Positions 44,131 through 56,405 of a DNA stretch of 64,000 bases are shown piece by piece (the stretch's first letter is position 1; each line of letters starts with the position of its first letter). The DNA lies in the NCBI RefSeq assembly GCF_009905375.1, contig NC_133650.1:293150270-293214269 (forward strand), given 5' to 3'. Source of the DNA: Apium graveolens (taxonomy: Eukaryota; Streptophyta; Magnoliopsida; Apiales; Apiaceae). The notes under the pieces are model-generated. The model searched no databases and was not told the DNA's origin. It saw only the letters and a program-made list of their open reading frames with translations. Both the position numbers and the translations under genes were made by a program.

Positions 44131-45104
44131 TTCATTGGTAGTGGATTTTTCAGTATTATCCTTTGATACTGTTTCTTGATCACTTTCATCATCACTGTCA
44201 TCACTAACCATCTCCACATTGCCAAATTTGAGGCACTCATGGTAATCTCCATCTTGCAGTCCTTCAATCTTTTTATCATCAAACACAACATGTGTTGATT
44301 CCACAACAATGTTGGTTCTTAGATTGTAGACTCTATATGCTTTACCATCAACATATCCAATAAAAATTCCTTCATCTGCTTTAGCATCAAACTTCCCATT
44401 CTGATCAGTTTGATTTCTCAAGATATAACATTTGCAGCCAAAGACATGAAGAAAATTTAGAGTTGGCTTCTTGTTCTTGAACAATTGATAGGGAGTCATG
44501 CATTTTGCTTGATTAACTAGAGAAATATTCTGAGTGTAGCATGCAGTATTTATAGCTTCAGATGTTGGTAATTTAGACTCTTCAAGTATTGTCCTTGCAG
44601 CTTCAATAAGTGATCTATTCTTCCTTTCTACTACTTCATTTTGTTATGGAGTTCTTGCTGCTGAAAACTCATGCAAAATCCCATTTTCTTCACAAAATGC
44701 TCTCATGACAGAATTCCATTGTCACTCCTGATTCTTCTAACTTTGAAATTAGGATGATTGTTGACTTGCCTTATGTGATTGATGATGATTTCACTAGACT
44801 CATCTTTAGACTTTAGGAAATATGTCCAAGAGAACTTTGACAAATCATCTACAATTACTAGGCAAAATCTTTTCCTTGAGATGGACAACACATTGACTGG
44901 TCCAAACAAATCCATGTGTAACAATTACAAAGGTTCTTCAATTGTTGAATCAAGCTTCTTTCTGAATGATGCTTTAATTTTCTTTCCCTTCTGGCAAGCA
45001 TCACACAGTCCATCTTTAGAAAACTCCACTTGAGGAATGCCTCTAACCAGTTCTTTCTTTACAAGTTCATTCACAGTCTTGAAGTTTAGATGGGATAGCT
45101 TCTT
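44131..45104 (-). pseudogene. Sir2 integrase
   Basis: Zinc-binding end and DDE core of copia integrase. LHMDLFGPVNVLSISRK has the first Asp, RRIRSDNGI the second, and the VVERKNR Glu lies near 44625. Further on are YQLFKNKKPTLNFLHVFGCKCY and GIFIGYVDGKAYRVYN. An in-frame TAA near 44645 interrupts the segment just before the catalytic Glu, and the frame changes near 44700. The enzyme is inactive as read. Confidence 0.92.
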
Positions 45105-45530
45105 CTACCATAACCAACTTTCATCCTGACTTGCTTTGCTGAGAAGACAAGTAACTGATTCTGCATTTGATGAGTTGAAGTCAGCTAGGTACACATTTCC
45201 TTTTCTCACACCAGTGAGAACCACTTTGTTGCTCCTCTTGTTAGTCACAACACAGGCTTCTGAGTTGAAGGTTACTGAATATCCTTTATCACAAAGCTGG
45301 CCGATACTCAACCAATTGTGCTTGAGACCATCCACTAAGGCAACATCTTCTATGATGACATTGTCTTTTGAAATCAAGCCATATCCCACAGTATAACCCT
45401 TGCTGTCATCTCCAAAAGTAATACTTGGGCCAGCTCTCTCCTTAAACTCTGTAAGCAGGGTAGATACACCAGTCATGTGTCTTGAACAACCACTATCCAA
45501 GTACCATAGATTCTTTCTGTTTCCCTGCAC
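45105..45530 (-). pseudogene. Sir2 protease and GAG-pre-integrase region
   Basis: LDSGCSRHMTGV at the start is the copia protease active site (DSG). LKHNWLSIGQLCDKGYSV and SEACVVTN follow, marking the link into the GAG-pre-integrase domain. A stop at about 45105 ends the frame near a Trp-rich end (ESWLW). Confidence 0.92.
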
Positions 45531-45724
45531 ACATCAAAATCAAATCAAGTTGATTTTGGTACCCAAGTTTCCTTGGGTCCTGCCTTGTTAGCTTTATTTT
45601 TCTGTTTCTTAGGCTTTATCTCATTTGACTTGGGGATATCAGATTCATCCTTAGTCATTTGAGTTGAACCTTTGAAACCATTCATTACAACAGAATTATC
45701 ATGCATATTTTGATTAACAGGAAA

Positions 45725-47826
45725 TTACATGCTATTAGTAAACATGTTATTCCAGTAAGGCATGCTAAATGGCATTTGTGGCATACTAAATGTAGCATAA
45801 TAAGGATTAGGTGCAAATGGCATATTAGCACATTGTGCATTCATATTCTGTGCAGACATAGCATTCATAGGCATAGAAGGCATGGCATTTATGTTAGGAA
45901 AATGAGGTGGCACAAATATGGAAGTAGGCATGATAGTTTTGCAATTAACAGATAAATGATTTACACTACCACACTTGACACTGATTTTTCTAGGAGCATA
46001 TTTATCAGGTGTGTAGTTGTTATGCTTGTTAATTCCTACTTTACCATTTCTATTATTTTTCTTTTTAGCCTCTGTTTTAACCTCAATCTTTTCCAGTCTG
46101 TCACTCAATTGCTTGACAGTCATATGACCAACATTGGCCTTTTTCTCCTTCTTCATTTGACTGGATTCTCCTAGAAAAAATTCTTGGAAACTGATCCATA
46201 TTTCTCATTTAACTTGGTAAGTTTGGCTTTACTCACAGGTTTGCTCACAGTCGATGGATGAGGATTTATATCACTCGACGGATAACCCTTTTTGTTATCC
46301 GACGGATGACCCTCATCATCTGTCGAGTCTACATCTGTTAGAATTCCTTCAACCAAATTGGATTCCAGCTTCTCCTTATTCTTCTTCCAGGCTGCATCAC
46401 AAAAGGACACAATACTTTGAACCTTGGTGATTTGAGCATGAACATTTCTAGATGTTTTCCACGCCTTAATCATCTCCTGTTCTCGTTCAAGCTGCTTCTT
46501 CATGATCTCTTCTTTCTTCAAGGACTCAGTTAATTCATCCTTGGCAATTTTACACTCAATTCTTAATTTTTCAAATTCAATGAACTGAGACTCTAGCACA
46601 TTATTCCTCTTACTTAAAAACAAATTGTTTTCTTTGATTTTAGCATTTTCCTTAGGGCTAACTTGTCTCTGTTTCATCAGACTTGGCCATTAGGGCTAGA
46701 TTGACATAGCTGACATCTTCATCCTCATCCAGACCATCTGCTGCCCAGTCATTTTCTTGTGTAATGAAAGCCATTTCCTTTTGTTTGAGCAACTCAAAGT
46801 ATTTATGTTTATAATCCATAGGCTCAAACTTCTTTTTGCTGGAATCTGACTTTTTACACTCACTGGCAAAGTGCCCTGCTAAGCCACATTTGAAACATTT
46901 AAATTTTGATTTATCCACCATGTTCTTATTTGGCTTAGCTGCTCCAAAGTTCTTCTTGAACTTGAGCTCGGAAAATCTTCTGGAAAGAAATGCTAGATGT
47001 TCATCAATATCTTCCATGTCATCTTGGCTCAAAGAATCTTCATTTTCTGCTACCAGCCCCTTGCCCTTGTTTTCACAGACCTTTGAAGTTGATTCTACAA
47101 CTTCCATCTTCATTTCTTTTTCTTTCTCTAACTCAGCAACTAGTGCAATGGATCCTCCTTTCTTCTTTCATCTCTCCACCCTCTCATCTTGCTCTATTTC
47201 AAGCTCATAAGTTTTCAGGATGCCATACAGTCTCTCCAAAGTAAACTCCTTGTAATCTTGAGAGTTTCTCAATGAGATTGTCATAGGTTTCCATTCCTTT
47301 GGAAGAAATCTAAGGAACTTAAGATTGGAGTCTTTTGTCTGATAGACCCTTCCATGCAATTCAGAGCATTTAGTAGTTTTTGAAATCTACTAAAAATGTC
47401 AGTGAGAGACTCACTATCTTCACTATGAAAGTGCACATATTGCTGAATTAGTAGCCGCATCTTATTTTCTCTAACTTGTTCAGTGCCATCACAAATAATC
47501 TGTATAGTATCACAAACTTCCTTGGCAGTTTTTTAATTGATGATGTTGTCAAACATGTCACTATCAACTCTATTGAACAGGATATCCATGGCTTTCTTAT
47601 CTTTCCTGACTTGTTCAATATCAGGATCTAACCATTCATGCCTTGGCTTGGGAACTGATGGCTCATTTCCAGTTGCAGCTCTCATTGGTACATGAGGGCC
47701 TCTTTCTATGCAATCTACATAGGTCTCATCTTGATAAAGTAAATGAAGATGCATCTTTACCTTCCAGTGATGGTAAATGTCTTTGTCCAGAAAAGGAATC
47801 TTGACTCCAACATCCTTCTTGTTCAT
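45725..47826 (-). pseudogene. Sir2 gag
   Basis: ATG at 47826 (MNKKDVGVKIPFL) follows the PBS after only about 45 nt. Parts in order: the copia gag domain (YHHWKVKMHLHL, YGILKTYELEIEQ); an acidic region; zinc knuckle CFKCGLAGHFASEC (46856-46897); a long coiled coil (46171-46677, ENAKIKENNLFLSKRN and KKEEIMKKQLEREQE); a linker with motif-derived HPSD/YPSS/HPST repeats; a Lys-rich segment; a second knuckle-like CGSVNHLSVNC lacking its first Cys; and a Met/Pro/Asn-rich tail. Stops at about 47531, 47165 and 46170 break it. Long coiled-coil gag is a Sirevirus trait. Confidence 0.9.
46251..46330. repeat. Sir2 motif cluster inside gag
   Basis: Four motif variants (TCGATGGAT, TCGACGGAT, CCGACGGAT and CTGTCGAGT) in 80 bp, in frame with gag and translated as His/Tyr-Pro-Ser units. 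Confidence 0.75.
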
Positions 47827-47872
47827 CTTGCTGTTTTGTTGTGATCTTTAAACTCTTTTTTATCAAGAGCTT

Positions 47873-47884
47873 GCTCTGATACCA
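47873..47884 (-). promoter_or_regulatory. Sir2 primer-binding site, initiator-Met tRNA
   Basis: The minus strand reads TGGTATCAGAGC two bases inside the 5' LTR end at 47887. Confidence 0.94.
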
Positions 47885-47886
47885 AT

Positions 47887-48916
47887 TGTTAGTCCCTAAC
47901 AATGCAACAAGAATTATAGAAGGGGGGTTGAATGGAATTCTTGAACCTTTTTCCAAATTATAAAATGTTCTATCTGGATAATATATATATATAAGTGTTT
48001 GATTTGCAAAGTGGGGAATAAAAAGTTAGTAAAATCAAAACACAAGTAATTAAAAATACAAGTCTTTAAAAACTTTCTGGTGGATTTGAATGTATCCACC
48101 AGAGATATATATTATATCAAGAGAACTCTGTGTAGCAAGATTTGCTCAGCTACTTACAAATGTGAACAACTAAGTTTGCAGAGAAATGCTAAGAATACAG
48201 ATTACAAATGTTTCTCAGAGATTTTTCTTGCTTAGTGTTCTTGTTGTTCTATTTGCTACTTCTTGATTTATATATCACCAGGATTACAAAGTAATAAGAC
48301 AAGATAATAGAACAAAACCTATCAAGTCTAATATTATGCTTCTTCATTACTCTATTCCAGCATCTTTGAATATCTTCATAATAGCATGGAAATGGAAATG
48401 CTTCTTTGTTCTCTAAAATCCAGTTGAATAGGCTTCCACATTCCTTTTGCATACACTCGACGCATGTGACTGTGTTGTCACTGTCAACTGATGTTTGAAG
48501 TGATTATCCATCGGGTACATGATCATCCGTCGGGTTGCCTTGTTGATCATCTGTCGAGTGGCATTGTTGTTTATCCATCGGGTAGCTATCTGGCACTTGA
48601 CTTCATTTCATTTATATAGAATTACAAGACATCATCTATGTACAATTAATCAACCTATTTTGCATATCTAATTAATGTCAACATGACTTGAGTGCTACTA
48701 TAGAATCTAAACAAGGTGTATGCAGAAATGTGCTACAGACTCATTATTACACAAGCTACTCACTCGATGGATAAATGATCATCATCCGTCGGGACTATAT
48801 TGAGTCATCCATCATGACTATATTCCTTATCCATCGAGTGCTACATTTTTTACTAAGTAAAATCTACTAAGGTATTTTGTTAATGAAATCAACAAGTTCA
48901 CAACATATCCACAACA
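47887..48916 (-). repeat. Sir2 5' LTR (1.03 kb)
   Basis: Partner of 35915-36946. TATA box TATATAAA at 48267-48274. It has the same motif positions as the other LTR, though individual copies differ by transitions (CCGTCGGG versus CCATCGGG). Confidence 0.95.
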
Positions 48917-48921
48917 TGAGT
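48917..48921. repeat. Target-site duplication of Sir2, right copy (TGAGT)
   Basis: Follows CCACAACA at 48916 and matches 35910-35914. Confidence 0.95.
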
Positions 48922-49242
48922 CAAATCTATGACAAAGGTTATCATGTGGATTTTTTTGAAGAACACTGTGAAGTTGTAAGTAATTCTACAGGAAAAGTGG
49001 TTCTGGAAGGTTACAAACATGGTAATATATATGAAGCCAGACTTTCAACAAATTCTGATGGTTCTGCAATCTGTCTGTTAAGTAGAGCATCAATTGAAGA
49101 AAGATGGAATTGGCACAAGAGACTCTCTCATTTAAATTTCAACAACATGAATGAGCTAGTAAAGAAAGATCTTGTGAGAGGACTTGCAAAATCAATATTT
49201 TCTCCTGATGGTCTTTGTGACTCATGTCAAAAGGCAAAATAA
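48917..49242 (+). pseudogene. Sir1 GAG-pre-integrase / integrase zinc domain (fragment 3)
   Basis: The plus strand continues the Sir1 frame directly after Sir2: QIYDKGYHVDFFEEHCEV, LLSRASIEERWNWHKRLSHLNF and CDSCQKAK. The H..H and C..C residues form the integrase zinc-binding domain. Any ATG before 48917 belongs to the Sir2 LTR, not to this gene. Confidence 0.9.
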
Positions 49243-50110
49243 AGAAAATCTTCATTCAAGAGCAAAACTGAATCCTCAATTCTTGAGCCTTATCACTTAC
49301 TGCATGTTGATCTATTTGGTCCAGTCAATGTCATGTCTATTGCAAAGAAGAAATATGCTATGGTTATAGTGGATGAGTTCACAAGATACACTTGGGTGTA
49401 TTTCTTGCACAAGAAGAATGAAACTGCATCTACTCTAACTGATCATGTCAGACAGCTGGATAAGTTAGTCAAAGATTCTGTTAAAATGATAAGAAGTGAT
49501 AATGGCACTGAGTTCAAGAATTCAATCATGGAAGAGTTCTGCAAAGAGCAAGGAATAAAGTAGGAATTTTCTGCACCTAGAACTCCACAGCAGAATGGAG
49601 TTGTAGAAAGAAAGAACAGGACTCTTAATGAAGCTGCACGAACTATGCTTGATGAAGCAAAGCTACCAACGGGATGAAGCTGTGTAGACTGCTTGTTTTA
49701 CACAGAATGCTACACTCATAAACAAGCATGGAAAAACACCATATGAGATGGTGAAGAAAAAGAAGCCAAATCTGAAATACTTTCATGTATTTGGATGCAA
49801 ATGTTTTGTTCTTAAGACTCATCCTGAACAACTGTCAAAATTTGATATAAAAGCTAATGAAGGATTTTTTGTTGGATATCCACTTTCCACAAAAGCCTTC
49901 AGAGTCTACAATTTAAGAACAAGGGTTGTCATGGAATCTATCAATGTATCTTTTGATGATAAAAAGATTACTGAACTTGAAAATTTCAATGATCATGATC
50001 ACCTGAGATTTGAAAATGAAGATGTAAATTCTGATTTTGTAAATTCTGATGACCTAAATCTTGATCCTGTAAGTTCTGACGAGTTAAATTCTAATATCAT
50101 TAAATTCTAA
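49243..50110 (+). pseudogene. Sir1 integrase core and C-terminus
   Basis: LLHVDLFGPVNVM carries the first Asp, MIRSDNGTEFKNS the second, and VVERKNRTLNEAARTML the Glu. FHVFGCKCFVLK and GFFVGYPLSTKAFRVYNLR follow. Breaks: a stop near 49240, a TAG at 49561 between the second Asp and the Glu, and a shift near 49675-49750. From 50030 the sequence becomes a repeated NSD-like, Asn/Ser/Asp-rich linker. Confidence 0.9.
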
Positions 50111-50520
50111 TATCATTGAAACTGTGGTAACTGCTCGAAAGGAAAATGCACCTGTTCAGCGGGAGCAAGTTGATGATCATACCACATCTCAAGACTCTCA
50201 AGAAGCATCAGAACTAGTCAGTGGCTCTTCAAGTTCCAATTCATCAAGTTCTGATGAGCCAAATTCAGATAATTCTGAAAACTCTAATTCTTTAATTCCT
50301 GAAGGATCCAACTGAAATTCTGGAATCTCAGAGAGCATGACTTCAGGGGGAGTATCAGAAAATGCTAATGGAGACAGCATGGATCATGGGGGAGGATCCA
50401 GTTCTAGAGATTAACTTCCATCTGCAAGGAAGTGGAATAAATCACACACACCTGACTTAATAATTGGAGATCCTGAAGCAGGTGTCAAAACTAGAACAAC
50501 AAAAAAAAATGAATGTCTTT
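50030..50520 (+). pseudogene. Sir1 integrase-RT linker, Ser/Asn/Asp-rich
   Basis: Short degenerate repeats of AATTCTGAT (Asn-Ser-Asp) and a Ser-rich stretch with SGSSSSNSSSSDEPNSDNSENSN. It corresponds in place to the Sir2 linker but lacks the TCGACGGAT motif. Stops occur near 50108, 50315 and 50413. Confidence 0.75.
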
Positions 50521-51600
50521 ATCATTCCTTTCTATCTCAGACTGAACCAAAGCAAGTGGAAGAAGCTCTTCAAGATGCTGATTGGGTGCAAGCAATACAG
50601 GAAGAGTTAAATAAATTTGAAAGAAATAAAGTCTAGACCCTAGTACCAAGACCAAAAGACAGATCAATTGTTGGTACAAAATGGGTGTTCATAAATAAAA
50701 CTGACAGTGATGGCATAATTACAACAAACAAAGCAAGGCTGGTTGCTAAAAGTTACTCTTAACAGGAGGGTATTGACTATGATGAAACATTCGCTCCAGT
50801 TGCTAGATTGGAAGCCATAAGAATCTTTTTGGCTTATGCTGCTCACAAGAATTTTAAAGTCTTTCAAATGGATGTGAAAAGTGTTTTTCTCAATGGACAA
50901 TTAGAAGAAGAGGTATATGTTGAACAACCTCCTAGCTTTGTAGATCCAAAATTTCCAAATCATGTCTACAGGCTTGACAAAGCACTTTATGGCCTTAAGC
51001 AAGCTCTTAAAGCATTGTATGAGACTTTGGCTCAATTCCTTCTAGAAAGTGGATTTCACAGAGGCACAATTGATAAGACTTTATTCTACCTCAACCATGG
51101 AAATGACTTACTTTTGGTACAAATATATGTTGATGATATCATCTTTGGCTCTACAAATATAAAACTTTATGAAAAAATTTCCAAGTTAATGCAGTCAAGA
51201 TATCAAATGAGTACGATGGGAGAGTTGAGTTATTTTCTGGGACTTTAAGTCAAACAAACTTAAGAAGGTACTTTTATCAGTCAATTCAAGTACACCAGAA
51301 ATCTACTCAAGAAATTTGGAATGCAAGACAGTTCTACTGCATCAACTCCTATGGCCACTGCCACCAAATTAGATAAAGATACTGGAGCATCAGTAGATAT
51401 TACTAACTACAGAGGTATGATTGGCTCTTTACTCTATTTAACTGCAAGTAGACCAGATATCATGTATGCTACCAGTCTTTGTGCAAGATTTCGGGCTGAT
51501 CCAAGAGAACCTCATCTAATAGCTGTGAAAAGAATTTTCAAGTACCTCAAGGGTACAACTGATCTAGGATTGTGGTATCCAAGAAATCAGATTTTAAGCT
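50521..51600 (+). pseudogene. Sir1 reverse transcriptase
   Basis: Copia RT with [54 protein letters not shown] and catalytic IYVDDIIFG (YVDD at 51126-51137), then GELSYFLGL and LYLTASRPDIMYATSLCA. Stops at about 50634, 50760, 51246 and 51262 interrupt it, and a shift at about 51580 leads to RNase H. The catalytic residues are kept but the gene is dead. Confidence 0.94.
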
Positions 51601-52081
51601 AATAGGTTACTCAGATGCAGATTTTGCAGGATGCAAAATAGACAGGAAAAGCACTAGTGGAAGCTGCCAATTTCTTGGAGGCAGATTGGTTTCTTGGTTT
51701 AGCAAGAAACATAAATCAATTTCCACATCAACTACAGAAGCAGAATATATTGCTGCAGGAAGCTGTTGTGTAGATATTCTGTGGATGAAGAATCAGTTAC
51801 TGGACTATGGGTTAGAATTTTCTAAAATACCCATTTGTTGTGATAATCAAAGTGCTATTGCTATGACAGGAAATCTAGTTCAACACTCAATGATAAAGCA
51901 CATCAGCATTAGGTACCATTTCAAAATGGAACATGTGATGGAAGGTACAGTGGAATTGTATTTTGTTCCAACAAATCAACAACTAGAAAATATCTTCACA
52001 AAACCACTATGTGAAGCTACTTTTACAAGAATGGTAAATGAACTTGGAATAGTTTCAGGTTCTTTCTCAAAATCTGTTTAG
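51572..52081 (+). pseudogene. Sir1 RNase H
   Basis: YSDADFAGCKIDRKSTSG, SWFSKKHKSISTSTTEAEY, CCDNQSAIAMTGN and QLENIFTKPLCEATF define copia RNase H. The ending MVNELGIVSGSFSKSV is typical of the SIRE pol C-terminus; the stop is at 52079-52081. Confidence 0.94.
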
Positions 52082-52139
52082 TTTTTATTCTCATACATCA
52101 GACTTTATGATCAATGTTTACAGATTTTCTTATCTCAAT
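52082..52139 (+). other. Sir1 sequence after pol, up to Chr4 insertion
   Basis: 58 bp past the pol stop. Any downstream ORF, PPT and the 3' LTR of Sir1 would lie beyond Chr4, outside the window. Confidence 0.7.
52135..52139. repeat. Presumed target site of Chr4 (TCAAT)
   Basis: Five bases before TGTAACACC at 52140. The second copy is expected after the other LTR, outside the window, so the duplication is not verified. Confidence 0.5.
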
Positions 52140-52421
52140 TGTAACACCCCCAAATCCGGGGTCGGGGATCCGGATTGTCACGAGTTCCATTTCCCTTAAT
52201 AACACCCAATCTTAATAAACAATCCACTACTCTGTACTGTGACCCCACAATAAACACACACACCACAAGTTATAGTCTCAGAGATGAATATCCAAAAGTA
52301 ACACGAGTCATTTTATTCCAAAATTATATGCCATTACACCTTAAAAGGGTTTCTGAATAGATTTACATTTCTTTGCCATTATTACAATTGATAAAGATAC
52401 ATAAGTATGGTACATCAAAAG

Positions 52422-52535
52422 TTAAAAGCCTAGCCTATTGGTAGTTTCTACCTCAGCTACAGCGACATCAACGCCTATAGGAAACTGCGAAACGTTTCCT
52501 ATCCGCTCGCGAATTGGGAGCTTGGTCCTGTTCAT
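52422..52535 (-). CDS. Short peptide ORF in Chr4 3' LTR (37 aa)
   Basis: Starts MNRTKLPIRERIGNV and ends TTNRLGF. It aligns with the Chr2 peptide over its whole length and with the Chr3 peptide over the R-[VI]-G-x-V core. Confidence 0.4.
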   Translation of the reverse strand: MNRTKLPIRERIGNVSQFPIGVDVAVAEVETTNRLGF

Positions 52536-53909
52536 CTTTTCTATCTGTTGTTGTGTGATGAAAGAAGAAAGCAAGGGTGAGCAGCAAGCCCACCAAAATA
52601 ATATGTATAATAATTAACAATATATGAGCCTTCTCATAGTACTCATGAAAGTCTTGGTCAAAAGAAATGGACCAAGTTTGATATCTTAATGCGATGAAGT
52701 CGCAAAATATTCAGTATATATACATATATACTTTTAAAAATCATGGAATCCTCTTCCATGCATAATATACACAGAGTTCCAGTTTATAACTGTATAAAAC
52801 TATCGTTGCAAGGTGATCTCATATATCTAACCTTGTCTCAACGTTTTTCTAAAAATATTTGACATGCATAAGATAATCATTTGCTAGATATAAGTTTAAA
52901 AGATGAAGTTACAAGATACTCTAATATACTTATATCTTTTCTAAATACTACTTGAACTACCACCGTTCAAGTTATAATTAGTTTCAAAAGTTCATCACAT
53001 AGATGAGACTACAAGACAAGATTTGAATAGATTCAATCTTTGAACATCATTATAAATAATGAAGTTACGAGATACTTCATTAAGTCCCGATATATATATA
53101 CACCTATATATATACATATCATACACTCCTTGAAAACCTCTGTTATGAAAATTATAAACAGAGTTGCAATATCCAATGAATTTGGAAAGGAAAAGACCTT
53201 GGCATAAACCTGATATCTTGCTGATCAGGAAAAGATACCAATAAGTAACCTTTTCTACTAGTAGATGGACGAATTCCCCACTGGTCATCACCCTGGCCGC
53301 AATAGGACCTTATGCTGGACTGCCACTCAGCCACTTACGCATTTGATGGACTCCCACTGAGCCACTTACACTTTCATGGACGCCCACTGAGCCCATGTTG
53401 CTTATGCCGACTCAATAGATGGACTTACTTCCTGAACGTTGGGTAAGTAATCAATTCATTTACCAAAACCGCAACCTTGTTGCGAATATAAAATACACCA
53501 CAGAGCCGGATCCCTCTGGTTTTGAGCGAGTATTTAAATCCCCTTTAAAAAGGAAGATCTTAAATATATAAAAATGAGTTTTGGGATCCGCTCTAACTTT
53601 TAAAAATCATTTTAAAGACTCGAAAACACTTTAAAGAGTGTTTGGAGTAATGCTGATGTAATAAAGTAAATCAGTCCCAATATATTAGAAAATATCTGAA
53701 TATTATTACTTAAATAATATTCCCATAAAGAATAATCCTTATACAAATAATTGAGGTAGAAGTTGTAAAACTTATACTTGAAATGAGTATTAAATAACCA
53801 AAGATATACTTAAACGAAAGTAATATCTTTATTTGAAGAATCATAAATAAGTTTGATTATCGAAACATTATTCTTTAATAAAATAAAGAATATTCCTTAG
53901 TAAATAATC

Positions 53910-54238
53910 GGAGTCATAAGTCCTCGAATGAATATTCAAAATAATATTCATTAATACAATAAACGGGGTCATAAGCCCCCGAATGAATATTAGAAATAAT
54001 ATTCATTAAATAAAATAAAAGGAGTCATAAGTCCTCGAATGAATATTCAAGTAATATTCATTAAATAAAATAAAAGGAGTCATAAATCCTCGAATGAATA
54101 TTCAAGTAATATTCATTAAATAAAATAAAAGGAGTCATAAATCCTCGAATGAATATTCAAGTAATATTCATTAAATAAAATAAACGGAGTCATATGTCCT
54201 CGAATGAATATTCAAACTAATATTCATTAAATAAAATA
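53910..54238. repeat. 55-bp tandem repeats in Chr4 3' LTR, six copies
   Basis: Units start near 53910, 53965, 54021, 54076, 54131 and 54186, with a very regular 55-bp step. Three central units are nearly identical, indicating recent local duplication. Confidence 0.88.
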
Positions 54239-56405
54239 AAGTTATCGAATAAACATTATTCGATTAATAGCTTAGAAAACTATATCAATATATATATATA
54301 TATAAAAATATATATATAATATACTCGGGAACATCGACTCCCGGTTTTAGAAAATGTTCACCTTTCGGTCCCCTATCCTAAGGGTATACGCAACTACTGC
54401 TTATCTCTAGCATAGGTATTATGCAACTCATAAGCGTTGAAATCAACAGATAGATAACCAGATTACGAAACAGACATGCATATATATACCATCTCAGCAT
54501 GCTTCAATATATCGCAAGATTTACTAATTAACCAACATGCATCTATCACAAGATAATGCATATACATATATACATCACCACAACAGTATAACGGGTAGAA
54601 AACTTTCCTGAGTGCTCCCGGATAGACTTAAGCTTAGAGTGGGTCCGATAACCTATGAACAACAACATAAGTCGGAATTAAACCCCGGTCGCTTAAGAAA
54701 CTAGACTTTAACCATTTAGAGTCCTAACGCTTGCTTTTGCGCTTAACGATTCACTTACGTCGCTCGAGTACCCTCGGTTCCACCATTTTTAATAAATTAA
54801 CCATTAAGAATTTTAAGGCAATTCTTTTGCGAGTACCTTACCAACTGCCTAATACACTTAACATAATTGTTTCATACTCCAATTAGTCCTTTAAAATCTT
54901 TAACCAAGGTTTCAAAGTAAGGCGATGGGAAATGTTTTGTTCGCGAAATGCCGTTACTTAAAACGGACGTTTCTCCTAAACCGTACATCGGAATCAAACG
55001 AACCACATATCAAAATGAAGCTCATAACATGAAATATCTAAACATGGCAATGGTCAAAACCTAGCAGTGAGTTCACGGGTCCTAATGTTAAGAGCAAAAA
55101 CAGTCTAAAGTAAATCGGGCATTACGACGACTATGTTTACGCGATTTCCCAAATTTATACCATTCCAAATCAACCACCAATCAACCCCAATTCATTCATA
55201 CAACCAAAATCCACCCATACCATACTACAACAGCCCCAACACCTCAAGTTCTCCAATTTATGTTATTCTCAAACATCAATTTAAAACTATACTTAAGTCC
55301 TTTAACTAATCAATAAGATTTCAACATCCAATTTACTACAACTCCAACCTAAACTCTAAACATGCAAGCATCAAGCTACTCTTTTACCATAACAATCAAA
55401 ATCATCCTAATATACAAAGTAAAGCTAGGGTTTGGAGATGTTATACCTTCCTTGAAGTGATGTGAGTAGCTAGGAAGCCTTAAGAAGCCTTGAGATGTCT
55501 TAGGGATGTTTGGATCTTAAAGGAAAAACAAGAAAAATCAAGTTAAAAATCTTGAAATCACTATTCATTATCTTCTTCATTGATTTCTTGGAAGAGATTG
55601 TGAATGATTTTGGAGCTCAAACTTATAGGATAGCTATATCTATGCATAAGGAGTACTAGATAATTACCTTACTAATTAAGGAAGCTTGGAACTTGAACTT
55701 TGAAATTTCTTCTTCTTGAAATGAAGAAAAGCCGAGAGCAATGTTGAAGAAGAAAGGAAATGATTTTTTTGTGTTTGTGATTTTTTTAGCTTAGCTTGGT
55801 TGCTTTTGATTTGATTTTGGTTAATTACCTTATTAACCTTGAAAATTGTGTGGTTAAAAACCAACCACACCTCCTCCCCCCCTATGTCATGCTTATGTCA
55901 CCTTTGCTATGTCATCACCCCTACTTGCCCTCTTCTTATTGGTTTGATGACCTCATCATCCCTAACCTCCTTGATTAACTCCTAATTGTTTGCCTAATGA
56001 CCGCTGATCTGTTATACGGTTCGCTTAACTTTCGTTCTCGTTTCTCGTTTGAGGGATCATACCCAGGATCTTATTACTTGGGTTTCCTTAACCTTTCTCA
56101 ATACATTATAATCCTTTTATGATCCTCTCTTATAATCCTTTAATTTAAATCCTTTTTATCCTGTTACCTTATACTCAATTCTTTCCGTATCTAGTGGATT
56201 TCCAGGAAAAATCAAAGTGTTCGGAATTGGATTCTGACGATCTTTACATACACTTGTATACCATATAGAGTACTAATAAAATCTCAGGATATCAATAACA
56301 GAACCCCTACATAGTGTGGCATGAAAAGTTTTCTCATTCAGCATAATCAGCAAAAACACTATTCATAAGGGTTACAAAAAAGTTCAAAATTTTGGGGTTA
56401 TTACA

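Larger units (their letters stand above)
35915..48916 (-). mobile_element. Sir2: complete Sirevirus (SIRE/Maximus-type Ty1-copia) nested in Sir1
   Basis: A 13.0-kb element with LTRs of 1032 and 1030 bp, TSD TGAGT, PBS and PPT. On the minus strand it encodes gag, protease, integrase, RT and RNase H (47826-42236), then about 4.5 kb of further broken ORF (41684-37135) before the PPT. The copia order (integrase before RT), long gag with coiled coils, and downstream ORF are hallmarks of Sireviruses. Many in-frame stops, several of the CAA-to-TAA kind, make it inactive. LTR copies differ by about a dozen changes in their first 270 bp by eye, so it is not a recent insertion. Confidence 0.95.
52140..56405 (-). 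repeat. Chr4 3' LTR (4.27 kb)
   Basis: TGTAACACCCCC..TTATTACA. Its outer parts resemble Chr2, but about 53090-53420 resembles Chr3 (GGACGAATTCCCCACTGGTC) rather than Chr2, so the LTR is a mosaic. It contains an intact peptide ORF (52422-52535) and six 55-bp repeats (53910-54238). Confidence 0.93.

Noticed and set aside
48877..48916. ATG-initiated N-terminus of the Sir1 integrase fragment beginning in the Sir2 LTR
   Set aside because: The real frame comes from Sir1 left of Sir2 (ending at 35914); the LTR codons are a fortuitous fusion.
53910..54238. Regular 55-bp repeats resembling a CRISPR array
   Set aside because: The whole unit repeats, with no unique spacers, the host is a plant, and the block lies inside an LTR.
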